Of a stretch of 48,826 nucleotides of DNA, positions 43,711-48,826 are shown piece after piece (position 1 is the first letter of the stretch; each line of letters opens with the position of its first letter). A program made the position numbers and the translations under genes. Source of the stretch: Hofstenia miamia (Eukaryota; Xenacoelomorpha; Acoela); NCBI GenBank assembly GCA_004352715.1, contig SCFE01000101.1:1727535-1776360 (forward strand), in the 5' to 3' direction. The notes below the pieces were generated by a model. It was not told the origin of the DNA. It worked only from the letters and a program-made list of their open reading frames with translations, and searched no databases.

Positions 43711-43868
43711 TAGTCACTCTAATCAAGGGGATAATTATAACAAATTTGAAAACTAAGTTCAAAATACTAAAAATCAATAAAAATCACTAAATTAATAATA
43801 AGAATAGCACTGAATTGATTAATGAGAGTGCCAATAAAATAAAATAAATGGCCCCAAGTGACTCTACA
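43711..43868 (-). mobile_element. Truncated 5' LTR of element D
   Basis: Starts TGTAGAGTCACTTGGGG at 43868, preceded on the minus strand by ATAC and the 167-bp module. It follows the LTR for ~158 bp to GATTAGAGTGACTA, then continues directly into gag. An internal deletion has removed the rest of the LTR, the primer site and the leader. Confidence 0.9.
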
Positions 43869-44035
43869 GTATTTTGATGAACATTACCAACCTATTTTTA
43901 TGCTGTAATATACTCTTTCATAATGAATTCTATTTGAAATATGGGAAAACAGAAATTGAGCAACTGAAAAAATTGAATGATTGGTTTAGGGTTAAGACTA
44001 AGTAATGGTTGAAGACAAGCTTACAGATATTAATT
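43869..44035 (-). repeat. 167-bp module flanking a gypsy LTR (copy 2)
   Basis: The reverse complement is nearly identical to 13121-13287, ends with ATAC before the LTR, and has the same outer boundary. With the module at 13121 it shows two loci where this LTR family sits at the same base of the same sequence. Confidence 0.85.
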
Positions 44036-44925
44036 TAAATATAAAAATATGTGACAATGGTTATTCTCAGAAGTCTATAATTATTCCTGTTCCATGATTC
44101 TAATATAGATTATAAAAGAACACCTTGATAGGAACCTGGTATGGTAATACAATACTATGAAGAAAATTCATGTCCCTTCGTCTCTGTAATTGGCTTTTAG
44201 CGAAATAGATTTCTTTTGGCTAAGACGAATTAAATGTATTAGGCAAATAGTATTTTCATTGTGATACTTCGAATTTGCGTTTTAGTCTGTGAATATTTCA
44301 GAAAAATTCTTCTTTCTCTCCCCTCATTAGCTATATTATGGCTTGTGTATTTTGATAATTTTCATTTGATCAACTATGCATTTTCCTTTGAAAATTTCAT
44401 GCTATTGAAAATTGAAAATTTTTGATGTTATGTGTTTATTTCACCGTAATACGCAAATAAATTTTATTTTAATCTGGATATAAGATGAAGAGTTTACTGA
44501 GAGCGAGTTGGGTGCTTAATTGCTTAGCACTGAGAGCAAATTAAAATGCCTTTAGATGCCAAAGGCTTAATAAAATAGATTTTTATTGTCACAAACATTC
44601 AACTAAGCAAAGTATTCAATGAATGAACTTGTAAATTGCTGAACTATTTTTTTTGATGAGCAATATAATTAGTACTTCAAGGCATCGTTTTTTGTCAAAT
44701 CAGGCACAGTAATCTGGCTTAAAATGTTGGTGCTGCACATTTTGGCAAGTTTGGACAATTGCCCTTCCCTGTATAAGATAAAATTTAAAAAATTGTTAAT
44801 ATTATTGTATGATTTAGCATGACTAAAGTGGTTATATTGATTTATACTGTTTCTTTTACATTAATTACGTATCGTAGATAGAAGAACAATGAATATATTA
44901 TTGTAATGTTGCTACTCCCTTAAAA
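44036..44925. other. AT-rich intergenic DNA
   Basis: No gene is recognised. CpGs reappear from about 44180, marking the end of the CpG-poor compartment. The stretch contains a second-order scatter of GAAAATT words, but no terminal repeat I can pair. Confidence 0.5.
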
Positions 44926-45260
44926 ATGAGAGTTCTAAATAGACCAGAATTATTGTACCAAACTGAAAATTCTGAAATCGAAGTTTTAAGGTGGAATATG
45001 CAAAAGGAAAAGCAAGTCAACACTAAAAAGTATTCTCTAACACTTCACATCACAACTTGTACTGTAGAAACATCCTTCAACACCATAAGGGTAAAACTGA
45101 TTGAAACAATAGTGTCAGATAAGAGTTCGAAATAAAATGATCATTGATCAACTTATTTAATGAATATTGATATATTTGGTGGTTTATTCCCTAATTGGTG
45201 TAATGAAATAGTTTTATTTATTTTTTACTATCCTTTGCTAAATTTCTAGCTACGCCTCTG
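44926..45260 (+). pseudogene. hAT transposase C-terminal fragment with right end
   Basis: The frame 44926-45135 contains EVLRWNMQKEKQ and then LHITTCTVETSFNTIR, matching the C-terminal dimerisation motif of hAT transposases (typically LPVTTCTVERSFS). About 125 bp downstream the sequence CTAGCTACGCCTCTG (45246-45260) resembles a hAT right terminus of the CAGTGGCGTAGC type. The N-terminal and catalytic parts and the left end are not visible, so this is a 5'-truncated remnant. Confidence 0.55.
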
Positions 45261-45728
45261 CGACCACACAAGTTTGATTATATCCCTGACTACTTCAAAT
45301 CAATTATGTGGGCTTTTCAAATTGTAACAGCAATGACGTTAAGATCTGGTAGGATGCCATTAGTTTTGAATGGCGAAAAGGAGCATCATCTTGGATAATA
45401 ATTCCGTAATTTCATCCCGATAGTAACGTTCTTTTGAAGAAAGAATGTGTGCATAGTTCCTGTAATAGTTGAATTGTGATGAAAAATTCAGATGGGGCCA
45501 CGAACACGATATTAAATTCCATAATTTATAACAGCTGAACAAGTTTGAAAATGAGTGAGGTTTGGCATAGCAATCTTCACTACCATGACAATGCATAAAA
45601 ATAGGATTTTGAAGGAATTGCTAATACCGTGAGAAAGTATATGTATTATTTCTATAAAGCTAAAATGGCAAATACGCTAATGACTCAATTTGAAATCTTT
45701 GGTCTCTGAGCGGCACTGTATATATATT
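45261..45728. other. Intergenic DNA before the mariner
   Basis: No gene is recognised. The minus-strand frames 45360-45596 and 45660-45884 have no motif, and the second overlaps the mariner end. Confidence 0.5.
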
Positions 45729-47143
45729 TGGTGCGGCAGAAAAGTAATGAGACTGAGACGCGGAACGAAAAATTCTATTCGAATAAATGAAATTTGGTTT
45801 TAATTGTGCACTTTGTCTTATCAACTGTCTGGTAGACATGTTTTCTTTTTGATGGCGCCTATTTGCACTGTTTATAAGCAACATTGCGGTAGTGCAACGC
45901 GCATAAATTAAGCATTCATTTTTTAATCTTCTAATGGATAGGAATTGTGTTGAATTTTATGTCGATACTCGAGTTAAATTAAAGGAATCACCTAGTAAAA
46001 TTTACAATGGTCCTTACAGTTTACGGCAGAGAATGTCTGTCTCGATCAACAATTTTTCGTTACGCTTAAGGTTTATCTGTGTCAAACCCGTCCTTGGCCT
46101 CTCCATCCTTGGACCCTACATCACATGGCAGACCAAAAAATGTGGCAACGATGGGAAATATTGCTTTATTTGATTTTTTATTAAATTTGATTTTAATTAA
46201 AAGTGATACACTTGTCAGTACGCCAGATAGAGCATATAACTGGCATTAATAGAGACGCTGTGCACAAAATTCTTTCCAAACAGCTCAATCGTCGTTACCT
46301 TTGTGCAACCTGGATTCCACACTTATTGACTGAAAATCACAAACAATTGCGTGTACAAAGTGTCAATGGTATCTTTAGCAAGCTATCGACTTTACATGAT
46401 CGAAACAGACTCTATGCAGTGTGTGACGAAAGGGGTCTTTTTTCAACCAACATTTCCAAAATCAAGCAATAAAGCTTGGGTTGCTTCAGGTGACAAGAAG
46501 CCTCGTGTACTCTGAGATTCTGCTATGAGAACGAAAAAAACTCTTTTGTCAGTAATTTTTACTGCAAACAGGAAATTTCATGTACAGGCCACGAAGAAAT
46601 TTGAAACAATTGATTCAGACTATTTCATTGATTTTTACGCAGTTGTGAAACAAATGGCGCACACTAAGATCGGATCCTACGCATTTGAAGGATTTGCTTC
46701 TGCAGTTTGATATAGCCCGACCACATGTTTCCGCGGCAACAAAGGCGTTTTTGGCCTACATACATGTTGAAACTTTGTGGCAATCTCCTTATTCCCCAGA
46801 TTTAAACTTGTGACAGATGGCTGTTTAGGTGGTTAAAAAAGCTTCAAAGAAAAGACTTTCAACGATGCTGATGAAGGGGACGCGTTGCAGGTACTCCGTT
46901 CTATTCCAGAAAACATGTACCAGACCCAAATTCAGAAACTGCTTGATCATTGTCGGATGGTGATTGACAACGGTGGTGATTACATTACAGAATAAAACAA
47001 TTCAAACTTATCTAGCACAATTTTTTCTTAGATGGTGATTGACAACGGTGGTGATTACATTACAGAATAAAACAATTCAAACTTATCTAGCATAATTTTT
47101 TCTTAATAAATTTCTGTTGTCTCATTAATTGTCTGACACACCA
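45729..47143 (+). mobile_element. Mariner element with decayed transposase
   Basis: The left end TGGTGCGGCAGAAAAGTAAT (45731) and the right end read inward TGGTGTGTCAGACAATTAAT (47143) continue into the shared word GAGAC. They are imperfect ~30-bp inverted repeats, with TA on both outer sides as expected for mariner. The transposase frames are 45934-46173 (start VEFYVDTRVKLKESPSKIY), 46203-46472 (GINRDAVHKILSKQLNRRY, then CDER with the first catalytic Asp at about 46425) and 46525-46710. The second Asp (DIARPH) is at 46709 in a shifted frame. The SPDLNL box with the third Asp, near 46800-46812, is disrupted by a one-base frame change. It is dead, and its closest relatives are mariner DD34D transposases. 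Confidence 0.88.
46956..47105 (+). repeat. 75-bp tandem duplication in the mariner 3' end
   Basis: Units 46956-47030 and 47031-47105 are identical except for one base (TAGCACAAT against TAGCATAAT). Each unit includes the last transposase codons, with a stop, and the following poly-T stretch. The duplication is recent relative to the element. Confidence 0.92.
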
Positions 47144-48826
47144 TATACATTGAGGCTGTGATGGAAAAGGAGCTCATAATGCGTTCTTGCTTCTCTCATC
47201 ACACGGACTGCAAAATATAGTAACATGATACAGTAATAGATTGGTCAAAAAACATCCCACTTTACTTTTTCAAATCAATGGATTTCGAGAAGAATCACTG
47301 AAAATGACTCAAAACATGCATTGTCCAATTTCTGGTACAAATACTAAATTGTGATCCATGTTTTGGTGGTAGACTTACATCATATCTGACTAAAAGAACT
47401 GATTTGGTTGTTGTTCACATTTACCCTTCAAATGGATTTGCATCATTCAAATTTACCAGAAGAGCATCATCAATTGATTCATCTGTTTTACTTTCATTAT
47501 TTTCAACTGCTTGTGTTGGCAAAAGTTCGATGTCAACAATAGAAACCTGTGAAAAGTCTTCATATAAATCGGATAAATCTATTTCAAAGGAGTAAAAATT
47601 GTCCCCTTATTAGGAATTGACATTTAAAGTCGTTTACAAGAACTAACTGAAGTACTTCAGACTGCATAATCATTCAAATCACCATAAATATAAATAAACT
47701 TAATAATAAAAATTCGATTCCTTTTGTTCACTTAAGTGAATTATGTCCATTTTGAGAGGAGTTTTGCTATTTGTTAAATTCTCAATGAAGAGTTGAACTC
47801 AAAGATCTAATTTTTTTTTGAAAAGCTCACTGATGATTCTAAATGTAACCGAATAAAGTTCTGTGATATTGGCAAAGTTAATTAAACTATACATTCCTTT
47901 GAAAGCTAACTAAATTTACCTTCAACAAATGTGAATTTGAAATTAGAAAAATGATTTTTTGAAAAAACTTGAATTTAAAGTATGCTATTAATCTAATTAA
48001 ATTCTAAATATGTTTTTACAAAAGACTTTTCATTTATACATCAATATGAATTATCTGTTTAATAATTGCCCCCAACAGAGGACGTTTGTGGTTTGTCCCC
48101 AAAAGGTTATTATGGAATTCAGCGTTATTACAGATCCCTACTGGTAATGTGCACTAAAGTCATCTTTGGCAAAGCTCAATTGCACCCATTGAGCTTAATA
48201 CTAATAACTAAATGATAAGTGGTTGACACGTGCAAGAAAGATAAGCAACTACACATGATGCCGAAAAGGCAAAGAATAAAGCATGTTGTAAGGATCAACA
48301 CTTGTAGTAGAACTTAGCAAACGCTTAAAAACAGATAAGACAAACAATGAATGAAATAGTTAATTCTAAAGGCAATTCAGAAAATAGAACCACTGAAGAT
48401 GACTTTTACAATATCTACTAATAAAAAAATTAGTTGGGAATAGTAATTCACATTTAAACAATATAACTGCTAAAATAAGTAAGACTTTATAAGTACTTAT
48501 TAATAGCTCAATTCTTATAATGAATTTATTACGTCTTGAATTTATAAATTCAACACTTAAAATATCAATAAATATTAAGTTAATTGTCCATCTGTTCATA
48601 AGCAAAGTAAATATAATGATACATGTTGAGAGTGACAGGCAGTAACTTGATAATATAAGCCCTAAATTTACTGAGAACCATTCTTTGAATGCAATATGAT
48701 GAATGAAAAACCATAAAAAGAAAAAAGTCAATAATTTATGCCTTAATTTGCCATTTTAACTTTCATAATTTATAAAGTAAAAAGTCATCGTTTGCATTAA
48801 AAATCCACGTGATAGTGAATGCCTGG
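47144..48826. other. AT-rich DNA to the window end
   Basis: Apart from the possible exon at 47425-47578 I see no gene. The minus frame 48731-48366 (121 codons) is very hydrophobic, but T-rich DNA produces such strings. Without a start context, splice pattern or motif I do not call it. Confidence 0.45.
47425..47578 (-). CDS. Possible internal exon of an acidic protein (unassigned)
   Basis: On the minus strand about 62 codons are open between stops. The part 47578-47425 is bounded by an AG (GAAATAG) and a donor-like GAAGG|GTAAATG. It reads DLSDLYEDFSQVSIVDIELL near the start and ALLVNLNDANPFEG at the end. The composition is acidic and unlike the chance frames around it, and an NPF tripeptide of the kind bound by EH domains lies near the donor. 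I recognise no family and see no neighbouring exon, so this is a candidate only. Confidence 0.3.

Noticed and set aside
48366-48731. 121-codon hydrophobic minus frame as a membrane protein
   Set aside because: Composition is explained by T-rich DNA. There is no motif, splice signal or clear start context.
1-48826. tRNA, rRNA or other structured RNA genes
   Set aside because: No cloverleaf, rRNA core or snRNA signature was seen. The only tRNA-like match is the 19-base primer site.

Overview
The window looks like AT-rich nuclear DNA of an invertebrate animal. The grounds are a spliced SURF6-type nucleolar gene with GT-AG introns, CR1/jockey-like LINEs, hAT and mariner DNA transposons, Ty3/gypsy LTR retrotransposons, and no bacterial operon structure. 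I cannot name the species. Four N runs of exactly 1000 bases (1683-2682, 22580-23579, 28060-29059, 39466-40465) are scaffold placeholders, so the window is five contigs whose order is inferred, not sequenced. Layout: contig 1 (1-1682) is AT-rich with no gene. Contig 2 (2683-22579) begins with a LINE 3' end and a LINE reverse-transcriptase fragment, then becomes a dense nest of one Ty3/gypsy family: an inverted LTR pair (about 5020-6211), element A on the plus strand (tRNA-Trp-type primer site at 6212, then gag, protease, RT, RNase H, integrase and a truncated extra ORF, to 13120), a rearranged copy B (13288-14940), two hAT MITEs, and the 3' half of a minus-strand element C (22579 down to 16939) with a very long extra ORF between integrase and LTR. 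Contig 3 (23580-28059) holds two MITE-like elements and a 471-bp tandem duplication split by a single N. Contig 4 (29060-39465) holds an SGNH-hydrolase-like ORF broken by a hAT element that itself carries another hAT MITE, a LINE fragment, the host gene SURF6 (minus, 35622-36792) and a LINE 3' half. Contig 5 (40466-48826) starts with the 5' half of a minus-strand gypsy element (D, to 43868), then a hAT remnant, a decayed mariner and AT-rich DNA with one possible acidic exon. Main conclusions: element halves D and C fit together. D stops and C starts about 210 bp apart on the same element map. Their outer ends carry the same 4-bp duplication ATAC, and an uninterrupted relative of the target lies at 16591-16610. 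Both lie in an extremely CpG-poor compartment that ends exactly at the gaps, while contigs 3 and 4 have ordinary CpG. I infer that contig 2 and contig 5 should be joined and contigs 3-4 placed elsewhere, giving one element of about 9.25 kb. That family carries an unassigned post-integrase ORF of roughly 1,100 codons with no visible transmembrane segment. It is the best candidate here for something undescribed. Many stop codons in these copies look like CpG decay of CGA/CGG codons, not a changed genetic code. All the gypsy coding regions seen are broken. SURF6 is the only gene in the window that looks intact.
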